Shown here: positions 1 to 12,025 of the stretch, in pieces
Numbering within the stretch: the stretch's first letter is position 1
How the letters are laid out: every line of letters begins with the position of its first letter
Assembly: GCF_900163795.1 (NCBI RefSeq)
Contig: NZ_FWFD01000016.1
Location: 1-42,187, forward strand
Reading direction: 5' to 3'
DNA from: Vagococcus fluvialis bH819
GTDB lineage: Bacteria; Bacillota; Bacilli; Lactobacillales; Vagococcaceae
Length of the DNA: 42,187 bases
The notes under the pieces: model-generated
Databases searched by the model: none
What the model saw: only the letters and a program-made list of their open reading frames with translations
Told to the model about the DNA's origin: nothing
Position numbers and translations under genes: made by a program

Positions 1-231
1 GTGGCGACAGCCGTTTATGAAGGGGATCAAACCTTTAATAATAGCTATAAACCAGTGACTAAAATAGTAACAGATAAGAAAATACCCAAAAATGGTTCTC
101 AAAATAAATTACCTAAAACTGGAGAACAAAAATTCACATTTATTAAATATTTAGGTTTATTTTTAATATTGGGGAGTATATATTTTTTTAAAAGAAAAAA
201 TTTTTATTTATTAAATAGAACTAATAAATAA
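1..231 (+). CDS. C-terminal end of an LPXTG cell-wall-anchored, pilin-like protein (partial)
   Basis: Only the last ~76 codons are present; the reading frame is open at the left edge, so the apparent GTG start is not a real start. A sortase signal LPKTG is at residues 37-41, followed by a hydrophobic segment (about 46-64) and a basic tail (KRK), the standard cell-wall sorting signal. Just before it, the stretch AVYEGDQTFNNSY resembles the last strand of the pilin-isopeptide (FctA-like) domain, in which an Asn of the FNN motif forms the internal isopeptide bond; that assignment is from memory of the family. The protein would be covalently attached to peptidoglycan by sortase A, or built into a pilus. 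A hairpin at 319-350 lies downstream. Confidence 0.75.
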   Translation: MATAVYEGDQTFNNSYKPVTKIVTDKKIPKNGSQNKLPKTGEQKFTFIKYLGLFLILGSIYFFKRKNFYLLNRTNK

Positions 232-318
232 AAATTTTAAAGAATTAAATCTAAGCCTTTTCTTAAATTTAGTATTCTTTGTCAAATGATGTATATGTGT
301 TAAATAAAAGAAAGTATT

Positions 319-357
319 AAGCAACGAAAATCAAATGATTTTCGTTGCTTATTTTTT
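319..357. terminator. Bidirectional rho-independent terminator
   Basis: A perfect 15-bp inverted repeat (319-333 with 336-350, AAGCAACGAAAATCA) is followed by ATTTTTT on the plus strand. It lies between the LPXTG gene and the convergent transposase remnant, whose terminal stop codon it overlaps. Confidence 0.8.
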
Positions 358-1632
358 GTCTTTAAAACTAATGAGAATCCGATACTTATAACTATAAAAA
401 TTTCGGTAACCGTAAGCAATCCATTTAATGAGTTTGATTTTATTAATAGAACTTTCCAAGGGACCGTTAAAAAAAGGAAGCTTAAAGGTATTTTCTATCC
501 GTGGAAGATGTTTTTTTAATGTAGTCAGAGAGGTGATCATTGGCTGAGAAATTGATCCGGTACTCGTCAATAAAACAGCTGAAAAAGCATCATAATTATT
601 GGTTTTACAACAGTACAATAATTCTTGAGAGAGTCTGTAGGTATCATTTAACTCATTATTTAAGCCAAGTAAATAATCCCTGATTTCAGTTTCTTTCAGA
701 ACGGATTTGAATAAACGTTGATAATGATAGTCTGTATAATTTAATTCTTTGGAATCTTTTAAAAATAATTTCCAGTACCTTTTCATTTTTCTATAGACTT
801 TAAGGTCTACAGCATTGTTTGTTCAGTAAAGATTCATTGTTTTGATCCGCGTAACATTTAAAGAACGATTACTCAGTTGAACTAAATGAAAACGATCAAT
901 AATAACTGAGACATTAGGAAACAGTTTTTTAGCTAATTTGAAGTACCCTGCATTCATGTCGACTACAATTGTTTTAACTTGGTTTCTATCTTTTAAAGAG
1001 TAGTTAAGGAAATGCGTCTCCATTGTTTTAGATAGATTATCAGGTAAAATATCAAAATTTTTATGAGAAACGGAATCTGAATAAATAAAGCTATATTTCC
1101 CTTTTCCCTCTTTAACTCCCGTAAATTTATCGAAGGATAAATTAGGTGGAAGTTAATCATAATTATTGGTTAACGCTTTACCAAAAGAAAGGAGTATACG
1201 ACTGACTGTCGTAGAAGACACGGAGCGCCTTTTAGCTAAATATCTTGAAGAAATCGCATCTGATAATTCAACGGTAATGGATTATTTTACCCTTTTAACA
1301 ATAAAACAGTATTTTTCAATTTCTAGAGATTCAGCTAAAAAAGAAGATTCACAATGTCGACACAAAAGCGTTGTTTCTTTAAATGAAGATATGTCGCCCA
1401 ATGGGTCGTATTAAGCCATTTGATTGAGTCGTCAAAAACCATTTTTTACAATACAATATTTTTCATTTTTAACAACACAACACGGACAAGCTTTAGGTTG
1501 ATAAGTAAGCGTTCCGTAATAAATTTTTGATAGAACCCCCTTTATTAACTTCTCCTCACAGAAAGAAGTGTTAAAAGTAATATTTTTATCTTTTAAATCA
1601 AGTGAAATTCGAATACAATGGTTAAGAGACAT
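349..1632 (-). pseudogene. ISL3-family transposase, full length but broken by five in-frame stops
   Basis: Read on the minus strand from the ATG at 1632 to the stop at 349-351, one uninterrupted frame of 428 codons gives a recognisable ISL3-type transposase. It has an N-terminal Cys-rich zinc-finger part (CPCC at 1485-1496, LLCRHC around 1350), a helix-turn-helix-like segment, the DDE region (KTIVVDMNAGY around 960, IDRFHLVQL around 890) and the C-terminal NGPLESSINKIKLIKWIAYG (around 415-475). Five nonsense codons interrupt it: 1432-1434 (TGA), 1411-1413 (TAA), 1282-1284 (TAA), 1153-1155 (TAA) and 823-825 (TGA). No net frameshift is needed. It cannot make a functional transposase. I could not find convincing terminal inverted repeats or a target duplication, so the ends of the element are unresolved. 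Confidence 0.85.
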
Positions 1633-1721
1633 ATGAATCTTCCTTTCTAAAATAGGGTTTTATCACTTTTATTTTAACTGGAAAGTTCATATGTTTCTAT
1701 TTTTTTATCTTTAAAGATGTT

Positions 1722-1900
1722 TAAAATTCAATAATCATAAATAAGTTTAATTTTATTGATAGAACCTTCCAATGGGCCATTAAAAAAGATATTTAAAGGT
1801 ATTTTCTATCTGTGCAATTCTTTTTCAATGTGTTGACAGAGGTGAGCATTGTTGATAAATTGATTCAGGGATCGCAAATAGAATATCTGAAAAAAACTTT
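1722..1900 (-). pseudogene. Second, truncated ISL3-family transposase fragment
   Basis: The minus strand encodes IENTFKYLF and, after a frameshift, NGPLEGSINKIKLI, matching the C-terminal part of the neighbouring transposase remnant (IENTFKLPFFNGPLESSINKIKLI). The DNA around 1755-1860 aligns by eye with 430-545. The fragment stops being recognisable before about 1925. It is an independent, more decayed copy. The open frames on the plus strand here are incidental. Confidence 0.6.
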
Positions 1901-1924
1901 TACAACAGTGCCGTATGATAATTT

Positions 1925-2233
1925 ACTATTAAAAAAAAGAAAATACTTAGAAATTTCTTTCCTTGATACTAAGAAAGATTTCAAGACCTACTTATCCAGA
2001 GAAACTCATCCTGAAGTCTCTAATTACTCATAAGAGACTTTTTAACACCTTTTCCTTGAACTGATATCATTTCCATTTAAAACATTCTCACAAGCTTATT
2101 AAGATGTTTTTAAAAAGAGCTAAAAAAGAAGCTGACAAATATGCCAACTTCTTTTTTTAGTTACAGTTATAAAAGCAATTTTTGCGACTAGTTCAGAAAC
2201 TTTGAGGTAAATCCTTTTCTTACTACTCTAGAT
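1925..2233. other. Intergenic region downstream of gyrA without a recognisable gene
   Basis: This AT-rich stretch between the second ISL3 remnant and gyrA contains the gyrA terminator (2122-2158). I see no coding sequence with a ribosome binding site and no RNA gene. In many Lactobacillales rpsF-ssb-rpsR follows gyrA; here that neighbourhood is replaced by insertion-sequence debris. Confidence 0.5.
2122..2158 (-). terminator. gyrA rho-independent terminator
   Basis: Arms AAAAAAGAAG (2122-2131) and CTTCTTTTTT (2148-2157) enclose a partly paired loop. Read on the minus strand the stem is followed by a U-rich run, about 75 nt past the gyrA stop. Confidence 0.6.
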
Positions 2234-4741
2234 TTACTCTTCTGTTGTTTCGTTTTCTTCGACGATCGTTTCCGTTGTTTCGATTACTTCTTCCACAACT
2301 TCTTCTTCGACTTCTTTAGCCACTTTCGCCATTGTTGATACTAGCGCATCCTCTTCTAAACGAATTAAACGCACTCCTTGTGTTGATCGACCCGTTTGAG
2401 AAACTGTATCTACACTAAATCGAATGATAACACCTTTGTTTGTGATCAACATAATATCTTCTTCACCAGTAACAGTCGTTAAGCCAGCTAAGTTTCCATT
2501 ACGCTCTGTAATGTTAGCAGTCTTAATCCCTTTACCTCCACGGCCTTTAATCGGATATTCAGTAGCAGCTGTTCGCTTACCATAACCTTTTTCAGTGATA
2601 ATCAAAACTTCTGATTCTGGATGTAAAATAGCCATACCGACCACATAGTCTTCATCTCTTAAACGAATACCACGAACACCAGCAGCGCTACGTCCCATTG
2701 AACGAACTTTTTCTTCGTTAAATGTTGATGAATAGCCTTTGTGTGTTCCGATGATGATATTTTCCTGACCATTTGTTAATGCTACATTAATTAAAGAATC
2801 CCCTTCTTTTAAGCCGATTGCTTTAAGTCCGTTTGTTCTAATATTTAAAAACTCCATAACAGATGTTTTCTTCACTGTTCCAAGTTTTGTAGTAAAGAAT
2901 AGATAGTGACCTTCTTCTGCTTTACCTTCCACATTAATAATCGCTTCAATTTTTTCCGAAGAATCAATTCCTAATAAATTGATAACTGGAATACCCTTAG
3001 CAGTCCGACCATATTCTGGAATTTCATACCCTTTAGCTCTGTAAACTTTACCAGTATCTGTAAAGAATAATAAACTATCATGAGTAGAACAAGACACAAG
3101 ATTCTCAACGAAATCATCATTATGAACGCCCATACCTTGAACACCACGTCCCCCACGATTTTGAGTTCTAAACTCTGTACTTGGCAAGCGTTTGATATAA
3201 CCATTATGAGTTAACGTAATCACGATGTCCTCTTCTTCGATTAAATCTTCGTCTTCAAGACTTAAGACCTCACCAACAAGAAGTTCAGTACGCCTAGCAT
3301 CACTATATTTTCTTTGAATTTCATCAAGTTCAGTTGCGATAATTTCAAGAACACGATCATGATTAGCTAAAATATCTTTCAAATCAGCAATTAATAATAA
3401 TAATTCCTGATATTCGTTTTCAATTTTATCACGTTCTAAACCAGTTAAACGGCGTAAACGCATGTCTAAAATGGCTTGCGCTTGACGATCTGATAATTCA
3501 AATTTCTCGATCAATGATTGTTTCGCCACATCATCTGAGTTAGAAGAACGAATCGTACGAATAATTTCATCAATATGATCTAAAGCAATACGTAAGCCTT
3601 CTAAGATATGTGCTCTGGCTTCTGCTTTATTTTTATCAAATTCAGTCCGTCTAACAATTACTTCTTCTTGATGTTCTAAATAATACTCTAAAATTGATTT
3701 CAAACTTAAAACTTTTGGCACACCTTTAACAATTGCCAACATATTGAAACCAAAACTCGTTTGAAGTGAAGTCAATTTATATAAATTATTTAAAACAACT
3801 GATGCACTTACATCACGTCGGACTTCAATCACGATTCGCATACCTTCACGTGAAGATTCATCCCTTAAGTCAGTAATGCCTTCAATTCGTTTTTCACGGT
3901 GAAGATCAGCAATTCTTTCAACTAGCTTCGCTTTATTAACCATATAAGGAATTTCAGTCACAATAATGCGTTCTTTACCATTCTTCATTTCTTCAATATT
4001 AACTTTAGCACGAACAATAATTTTCCCTTTACCAGTTTCATAGGCACGTCTGATACCTGATTTACCCATCACTAAACCACCAGTTGGAAAATCTGGTCCA
4101 GGTAAAGCTTCCATCAAATCAGCTGTTGTTGCCTCACCATTGGCCATTAAAACTTTTAAGGCATCAATCACCTCTGTTAAATTGTGAGGTGGAATGTTTG
4201 TTGCCATACCTACAGCAATCCCTGTTGTTCCATTTACTAAAAGGTTAGGGAAACGAGCTGGTAGAACTTCTGGCTCACGTTCTGTTTCATCATAGTTATT
4301 TTGAAAATTAACTGTATTTTTGTTGATATCTCTCAACATCTCAACAGCAATTTTACTCATACGTGCTTCGGTATAACGCATAGCAGCGGCCCCGTCACCA
4401 TCGACAGAACCAAAGTTACCATGGCCATCCACTAACATATTACGGTAGCTAAATGGTTGTGCCATACGAACCATTGATTCATAAATCGCACTATCCCCAT
4501 GTGGATGGTATTTACCCATAACATCCCCAACAATACGAGCTGATTTTTTGTGAGCTTTATCTGGTGTGACACCCATTTCATTCATTCCATATAAAATACG
4601 ACGATGAACAGGTTTCAAACCATCTCTAACATCTGGAAGGGCACGCGATACAATAACACTCATAGCGTAATCGATAAACGAATCTTCCATCTCATCTGTT
4701 AGATTTATATCTTTAATATTCTCTTTAAATTCCTCAGACAT
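2234..4741 (-). CDS. gyrA: DNA gyrase subunit A
   Basis: Product of 835 residues, the usual length for Firmicute GyrA. GyrA forms an A2B2 complex with GyrB that introduces negative supercoils using ATP. The N-terminal breakage-reunion domain carries the active-site tyrosine in MRYTEAR (Tyr123), and the quinolone-resistance region reads HGDSAIYES, with Ser84 and Glu88 at the two positions where resistance changes usually occur, so it looks like the susceptible type. The C-terminal beta-pinwheel shows repeated blades with the GyrA-box-like motif [10 protein letters not shown] around residues 525-540. The tail is strongly acidic (about residues 805-835). The gene begins 66 nt after gyrB behind a good ribosome binding site (AGGAGG, about 8 nt before ATG) and ends the dnaA-side gene series before a terminator. 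Confidence 0.98.
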   Translation of the reverse strand: MSEEFKENIKDINLTDEMEDSFIDYAMSVIVSRALPDVRDGLKPVHRRILYGMNEMGVTPDKAHKKSARIVGDVMGKYHPHGDSAIYESMVRMAQPFSYRNMLVDGHGNFGSVDGDGAAAMRYTEARMSKIAVEMLRDINKNTVNFQNNYDETEREPEVLPARFPNLLVNGTTGIAVGMATNIPPHNLTEVIDALKVLMANGEATTADLMEALPGPDFPTGGLVMGKSGIRRAYETGKGKIIVRAKVNIEEMKNGKERIIVTEIPYMVNKAKLVERIADLHREKRIEGITDLRDESSREGMRIVIEVRRDVSASVVLNNLYKLTSLQTSFGFNMLAIVKGVPKVLSLKSILEYYLEHQEEVIVRRTEFDKNKAEARAHILEGLRIALDHIDEIIRTIRSSNSDDVAKQSLIEKFELSDRQAQAILDMRLRRLTGLERDKIENEYQELLLLIADLKDILANHDRVLEIIATELDEIQRKYSDARRTELLVGEVLSLEDEDLIEEEDIVITLTHNGYIKRLPSTEFRTQNRGGRGVQGMGVHNDDFVENLVSCSTHDSLLFFTDTGKVYRAKGYEIPEYGRTAKGIPVINLLGIDSSEKIEAIINVEGKAEEGHYLFFTTKLGTVKKTSVMEFLNIRTNGLKAIGLKEGDSLINVALTNGQENIIIGTHKGYSSTFNEEKVRSMGRSAAGVRGIRLRDEDYVVGMAILHPESEVLIITEKGYGKRTAATEYPIKGRGGKGIKTANITERNGNLAGLTTVTGEEDIMLITNKGVIIRFSVDTVSQTGRSTQGVRLIRLEEDALVSTMAKVAKEVEEEVVEEVIETTETIVEENETTEE

Positions 4742-4807
4742 GAACGAACCTCCTTTTTATAGTCAGCAGATTAAAAATCAATGTTTAACCCACCTTGTTT
4801 TAATTAC

Positions 4808-7874
<3,067 letters not shown>

Positions 7875-7879
7875 CTGTA

Positions 7880-8119
7880 TTAATCCTTATCTTGTGGCAT
7901 TTTAGCCATAAAAAAAGTACCTAGATCAGGTATTTCAATCATCATTTCTGCATATAATTTTCGCCCACGACGATTTTCTAACTCTCCATCTACATAAACT
8001 GCATGTTCTTGTAGATACCATTTTGCCATTCCGCCACTAGATATCACATTCACTTCTTTTAAAAATTGACCTAATGTGATGTATTCTGTATCAGCTTTTA
8101 ATAAAAAACTCTTTTTCAT
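7880..8119 (-). CDS. yaaA: S4-domain RNA-binding protein YaaA
   Basis: A 79-residue protein of the YaaA type that sits between dnaN and recF in most Firmicutes. Almost the whole chain is one S4 fold: TLGQFLKEVNVISSGGMAKWYLQ, then VYVDGELENRRGRKLY, the typical S4 RNA-contact pattern. S4 domains bind structured RNA; the precise role is not established, though its conserved position suggests a link with replication genes or ribosome function. A ribosome binding site (AAGGTG) precedes the ATG. It follows a terminator (8292-8314), so its operon must have its own promoter in 8120-8290. Confidence 0.92.
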   Translation of the reverse strand: MKKSFLLKADTEYITLGQFLKEVNVISSGGMAKWYLQEHAVYVDGELENRRGRKLYAEMMIEIPDLGTFFMAKMPQDKD

Positions 8120-8291
8120 AAATTTTCACCTTCTTTTTCAAGGTATATTTATCTACTATTATACCTGTTTTAGGTCATAAAAACAAATATTCTTTCTGTT
8201 TAAGCAAATTTGTTATTAATCGATACATTTATCATTTTTTAGGTTAAATTGCTTAAAACGTAAAATAGGACTATTTTTTCAAAAAATAAAA

Positions 8292-8314
8292 AAAACTATC
8301 CGAAAGATAGTTTT
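8292..8314 (-). terminator. dnaN rho-independent terminator
   Basis: Perfect 9-bp stem AAAACTATC (8292-8300) / GATAGTTTT (8306-8314) with loop CGAAA. On the minus strand it is followed by a long T-run, 10 nt beyond the dnaN stop. It separates dnaA-dnaN from yaaA-recF-gyrB-gyrA. Confidence 0.85.
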
Positions 8315-8323
8315 CATTAAATA

Positions 8324-9454
8324 TTAATTTGTTCTAACTGGGGTTATTAACTGAATAAAGTTAATTTCATCATCGTTAGGTTGTAGTGTAAATGGTCTAA
8401 TTGGAGAAATAAATTTAATTACTACATCAATTGCTCCAAATGATTTTAAAGATGCTTTCATATAATCAGGGTTAAAGGAAATGTCGATAGGTTCTCCAGT
8501 TACTTTGATATAATTAAGCGCTTCTTCCACATTACCAATCTCAGGAGAATTCCCATAAATAATTACTTGCTCTGAATTAATTGATAATTTGACAATATTA
8601 TTACGCCCTTCATGAGATAAGAGAGACGCTCGATCAATTGCTGATAGTAGCTCAGGCACATTAAACTCAATTTCAGTACTAAAATTGGTTGGGATTAGAC
8701 GATTAGTATCTGGATAATTCCCCTCAAGTAAGCGTGAATAAAAATTCATTCCCTCTGTTTTGAATAAGACTTGGTTTTCCATGATTGAAATTTCAACCAT
8801 TTCTTCCTCATCTTTAAAAGAACGAGATAGTTCTTGTAAACTTTTCCCTGGCACTACAATATCAAAAGAAGTGTTCACATCATTTAAGGTAATTGTTCGT
8901 TGACTTAGACGATGACTATCAGTTGCTACTGCCAGTAATTCATTGTTTTCTAAGACAAAATGAACCCCTGTCAAGATTGGACGACTTTCATGTTGCGAAA
9001 CAGCAAAAACCGTTTCACTAACTAATTTGTTCAATACTCTAGCAGATAATTCGAACGTATTCTGATTATCAATCACTGGTAAATGAGGGTAATTTTCAGA
9101 ATTTAACCCATTTACGTTAAATAAAGCCTTACCAGAAGAAATAATGACTTGATTATTTTCGATTAATTCTAATGTTAAGGTGCTTTCTGGTAATTTTCTG
9201 ATAATCTCATTGAAGAAACGAGCTTGTAAGACTATCGAACCAGTACTTTCAATAATCATATTAGCTTCTTCATCTTCTATGCTTAAAAATGTTTCAATAG
9301 AAATATCTGCGTTGCTTCCTGTCAGAGTCAAACCTGATTCTGTTAAATCTACTTTTACTCCGGTTAAAATAGGAATGGTTGTTTTACCTGAAATGGCTCT
9401 TTGAACAGTAGCTAGTTCTTCTAAAAAAGCATTTCGATTTAAAGTTACTTTCAT
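8324..9454 (-). CDS. dnaN: DNA polymerase III beta subunit (sliding clamp)
   Basis: Product of 376 residues, standard for the beta clamp. The protein dimerises into a ring that tethers the replicative polymerase and many repair factors to DNA. The N-terminus MKVTLNRNAFLEELATVQRAISGKTTIPILTG is diagnostic, and three clamp folds follow (about residues 1-125, 128-247 and 248-376), ending with the hydrophobic-cleft segment QLITPVR. The ATG is preceded by AAAAGGAG. The gap to dnaA carries DnaA boxes and the probable unwinding element, so this gene is close to or within the origin. A terminator follows directly. Confidence 0.98.
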   Translation of the reverse strand: MKVTLNRNAFLEELATVQRAISGKTTIPILTGVKVDLTESGLTLTGSNADISIETFLSIEDEEANMIIESTGSIVLQARFFNEIIRKLPESTLTLELIENNQVIISSGKALFNVNGLNSENYPHLPVIDNQNTFELSARVLNKLVSETVFAVSQHESRPILTGVHFVLENNELLAVATDSHRLSQRTITLNDVNTSFDIVVPGKSLQELSRSFKDEEEMVEISIMENQVLFKTEGMNFYSRLLEGNYPDTNRLIPTNFSTEIEFNVPELLSAIDRASLLSHEGRNNIVKLSINSEQVIIYGNSPEIGNVEEALNYIKVTGEPIDISFNPDYMKASLKSFGAIDVVIKFISPIRPFTLQPNDDEINFIQLITPVRTN

Positions 9455-9464
9455 TGGTTTCTCC

Positions 9465-9500
9465 TTTTAAATAATATAAATAAATATAGTAATAGTAGTA
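9465..9500 (-). other. oriC unwinding element with DnaA-trio motif
   Basis: Read on the minus strand this is TACTACTATTACTAT (9486-9500) followed by an almost pure A/T segment to about 9465. A GC cluster (complement of GGGGC, 9501-9505) precedes the trios, with a DnaA box a little further upstream (9515-9523). The same arrangement, DnaA box, GC cluster, TAC/TAT trios and AT-rich DNA, is the basal unwinding system described for Bacillus subtilis oriC downstream of dnaA. Inferred as the site where DnaA opens the duplex. Confidence 0.75.
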
Positions 9501-9514
9501 GGGGCTGTTAAAAC

Positions 9515-9607
9515 TGTGGATAAGTGAGTAATCATAATAATTTATAAAGATTTCTCCTTGTTAATAACATGTGGATAAGTCAATAGTTAAAAATAAAGTT
9601 TTCCACA
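9515..9607. other. oriC downstream DnaA-box cluster (dnaA-dnaN gap)
   Basis: Two exact 9-mers (TGTGGATAA at 9515-9523 and 9570-9578, that is TTATCCACA on the minus strand) plus one near match, TTTTCCACA at 9599-9607. The gap has no coding sequence. The two perfect boxes share orientation and point toward the trio element. Confidence 0.85.
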
Positions 9608-9608
9608 G

Positions 9609-10952
9609 TTAAGAAATCAGAATATTTTTAAGCTCCCCAACCTCTTTTTGGATAATAGGATCATTATCTAATAATTGTTGAATTTTTTCGTGAGCATGGA
9701 TGACTGTTGTGTGATCCTTGCCTCCAAATTCAGCTCCAATTTTTGGTAATGAATTATCCGTTAACTCTCGAGATAAAAACATCGCAATCTGACGTGGTAC
9801 TACGATTGATTTAACGCGTTTTTTTCCTTTTAAATCCTTTAATTGAAGATGATAATACTTACAAACTTCTTCTTGAATCAAAAGAATTGATAATTCACTT
9901 TTTAATTTCGCTGGTTTCAAACTTTTTAAAGCATCTGCTGCCAAGCTTGTTGTAATGTCATTTCCATTCATGGTGGCGTAAGCTTGAACACGAACTAAAG
10001 CGCCCTCTAACTCACGGATGTTTGAATCGATTTGACCAGCAATATATGAAAGCGTGTCATCTGGTATTTCTAAGCCTTCTGCATTTGCTCTTTTTCTTAA
10101 AATTGCAATTCTTGTTTCTAAATCTGGTGGTGTAATATCAACAGATAAGCCCCAAGCAAATCTGGAAACAAGTCGTTCTTGTAATTTTGGAATTTCATTT
10201 GGCAGGCGATCACTTGTTAAAACAATTTGTCGACCATCATTATATAGAGTATTAAATGTATGGAAAAATTCTTCTTGCGTACCTTCTTTGTCTGCAAAAA
10301 ATTGGATATCATCTACTAATAACAAGTCTACACTACGGTATTTTTGTCTAAAAGCTTCAGATGTTCTATTTTGAATTGAATTAATAAAATCATTGGCGAA
10401 TGTTTCGCTAGTGACATATTTTATTTTTGCATCAGGTTGATTTGTGAGCATTTGATGACCAATTGCGTGCATCAAATGGGTCTTACCTAATCCAACACCT
10501 CCGTAAAAAAAGAGTGGATTGTAAGTTGCTCCAGGATCTTCTGCGACAACTAACGCTGCGGCATGTGCCATCTGATTTCCTTTACCTATAACAAACGTAT
10601 CAAAGGTATATTTTGAATTTAATAAAGCCTTTTTACTGTTTTGTTTAACGATATCGGGTAATTCAGTTTGAATAGGCGCATTTTTTTTTTCTGGTTCTTT
10701 TTGCTCATTTTCAATAATAAAAACAGGAGTCACTTCTTCTCCTGTTAATCTAAACCCGGTTTCAACAATTTTAGCTGCAAGATTTTTTTCCCAATACTCT
10801 CTATGTAAGTTGGAAGGTACTTCAATTGTTAATAAGTTATTGATTAAGCTAATTGGTTTAGCTTGTTCGATCCAAGCGTTAAAACTTGGAGGTGTTAATA
10901 TCTTTCGATAATCGTCTTCCAATTCTTTCCATATATAGTCAATATTGGGCAT
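9609..10952 (-). CDS. dnaA: Chromosomal replication initiator protein DnaA
   Basis: Product of 447 residues from the ATG at 10952 ([15 protein letters not shown]), which has a strong ribosome binding site, GGGGG about 6 nt upstream; the frame is open further upstream but that extension lies in origin DNA and is unlikely to be translated. DnaA binds DnaA boxes, oligomerises with ATP, melts oriC and recruits helicase. Domains: N-terminal domain I (1-80), variable linker (about 82-110), AAA+ domain with Walker A GGVGLGKT (151-158) and Walker [10 protein letters not shown], and a C-terminal DNA-binding domain with the DnaA signature [15 protein letters not shown]. The gene is flanked by boxes on both sides, which also suggests autoregulation. 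Confidence 0.98.
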   Translation of the reverse strand: MPNIDYIWKELEDDYRKILTPPSFNAWIEQAKPISLINNLLTIEVPSNLHREYWEKNLAAKIVETGFRLTGEEVTPVFIIENEQKEPEKKNAPIQTELPDIVKQNSKKALLNSKYTFDTFVIGKGNQMAHAAALVVAEDPGATYNPLFFYGGVGLGKTHLMHAIGHQMLTNQPDAKIKYVTSETFANDFINSIQNRTSEAFRQKYRSVDLLLVDDIQFFADKEGTQEEFFHTFNTLYNDGRQIVLTSDRLPNEIPKLQERLVSRFAWGLSVDITPPDLETRIAILRKRANAEGLEIPDDTLSYIAGQIDSNIRELEGALVRVQAYATMNGNDITTSLAADALKSLKPAKLKSELSILLIQEEVCKYYHLQLKDLKGKKRVKSIVVPRQIAMFLSRELTDNSLPKIGAEFGGKDHTTVIHAHEKIQQLLDNDPIIQKEVGELKNILIS

Positions 10953-11026
10953 TACTATCCCCCTAAAAAATAGTTTCTCGTTTATTCTAGCATTTTTATA
11001 AAAAGTTTTCCACTGATTTTTAAACA

Positions 11027-11286
11027 TGTGGATAAGAAAATAACAAATCAGGATAAAAGTTTTCCACAAGTTAAAAATCAATGTGCATAAGTTTCTGTTT
11101 TTTTTTATTAAACACAAAGTTATCAACAGAAAGAAAAGCTGTTTTGTAGCTTTTATTAAATGTTATCAACAACGTATTTTTGAAATGGGGATAACTTTTT
11201 AACATGGTGTTTATCTGTTGATAACTTAAAAACAACTAGATAATAACTTTTTGGGAAAATATATAAATTAACAAGCTTGTGGATAA
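11027..11286. other. oriC upstream DnaA-box cluster (dnaA-rpmH gap)
   Basis: At least eight DnaA-box-like 9-mers lie in this gene-free interval. Exact TTATCCACA matches on the minus strand are at 11027-11035 and 11278-11286; TTATGCACA (minus) is at 11082-11090. One-mismatch forms are TTTTCCACA (11060-11068), TTATCAACA (11120-11128 and 11163-11171), TGGGGATAA (11186-11194) and TGTTGATAA (11216-11224). Together with the downstream cluster this gives the bipartite origin typical of Firmicutes. Genes diverge from this point (dnaA leftward, rpmH rightward), as expected at an origin. Confidence 0.9.
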
Positions 11287-11335
11287 TTATTAAACCTATT
11301 ATGTCGTATTTTTTAAATTTTCCTGCAAAGGTGAG

Positions 11336-11365
11336 TTGACAAAACTATCAATTTATTTGTATAAT
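11336..11365 (+). promoter_or_regulatory. rpmH promoter
   Basis: Perfect -35 TTGACA (11336-11341) and perfect -10 TATAAT (11360-11365) with an 18-nt spacer, about 55 nt before rpmH. It probably drives rpmH-rnpA-yidC-jag. Confidence 0.85.
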
Positions 11366-11421
11366 GTCATAGTCTGTCTAAGTGATTTAGAAAGCATATT
11401 TAGTTTTAGGAGGTGGATTCA

Positions 11422-11556
11422 ATGAAAAGAACATATCAACCAAAAAAACGTAAGCGCCAAAAAGTGCATGGTTTCCGTAAACGCATGAGCACTAAGAACG
11501 GTCGTCGTGTAGTAGCAAGTAGACGTCGTAAAGGAAGAAAAGTATTAGCAGCATAA
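11422..11556 (+). CDS. rpmH: 50S ribosomal protein L34
   Basis: A 44-residue, very basic protein ([20 protein letters not shown]..., ending [11 protein letters not shown]) with the invariant L34 features: the N-terminal KRTYQP, the central HGFRKRM and the GRRV block. It binds 23S rRNA in the large subunit. The ATG has an AGGAGG ribosome binding site 7 nt upstream. It is the first gene rightward of the origin, adjacent to rnpA as in nearly all bacteria. A hairpin terminator directly after the stop probably sets L34 output higher than that of rnpA. Confidence 0.97.
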   Translation: MKRTYQPKKRKRQKVHGFRKRMSTKNGRRVVASRRRKGRKVLAA

Positions 11557-11588
11557 ATCACTGAATCTATGAATCAGTGATTTTTTTT
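11556..11588 (+). terminator. Rho-independent terminator after rpmH
   Basis: Stem AATCACTGA (11556-11564) / TCAGTGATT (11574-11582) followed by a T-run, starting at the rpmH stop codon. It is probably partial, since rnpA follows only 90 nt later. Confidence 0.8.
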
Positions 11589-11671
11589 TATAAAAAAATG
11601 AAAAAAATAGATGCTTTATGCTATGATGATGGTGTTATTAGTGAAATATTATGAAATTAAAGGGATGTCCA

Positions 11672-12010
11672 ATGAAAAAATCCTACCGTATTAAAAAAGA
11701 AAAAGAGTTCCAAAAAATTATTTATAAAAAAAATTCTTATGCGAATCGAAACTTTGTTGTTTATATCTATCCTGCAGAAGAAAATAGTCATTTTCGTGTC
11801 GGACTTTCTGTTGGTAAAAAAGTAGGCAATGCTGTGGCTAGAAATAAAGTGAAGCGATTGATGAGACATGCTTTATTTGAATTAAAAGAAGAAATTAAAC
11901 CAAATTATAATATTGTTTTGATTGCTAGACCTAAGATAGTAGAATTATCTTTTGTTGAAGTTAAAAATAATATTGTACATGTGTTTAAATTAGCAAATAT
12001 AATTGAATAA
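11672..12010 (+). CDS. rnpA: Ribonuclease P protein component
   Basis: Product of 112 residues from the ATG at 11672 (MKKSYRIKKEKEFQKI), with AAAGGGA about 8 nt upstream; an in-frame ATG seven codons earlier is less well placed. RnpA is the protein cofactor of RNase P, which trims tRNA 5' leaders. The hallmark RNR region reads GLSVGKKVGNAVARNKVKRLMR (about residues 49-70), preceded by the aromatic, basic strand RNFVVYIYP. It lies between rpmH and yidC, the canonical position. Confidence 0.96.
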   Translation: MKKSYRIKKEKEFQKIIYKKNSYANRNFVVYIYPAEENSHFRVGLSVGKKVGNAVARNKVKRLMRHALFELKEEIKPNYNIVLIARPKIVELSFVEVKNNIVHVFKLANIIE

Positions 12011-12025
12011 GAGAGGTCTAAACGA

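Noticed and set aside
1166-1414. Plus-strand open frame
   Set aside because: It is antisense to the transposase remnant, whose minus-strand translation is clearly protein-like.
1812-2033. Plus-strand open frame as a gene
   Set aside because: No ribosome binding site, and its first part lies antisense to a recognisable ISL3 fragment.
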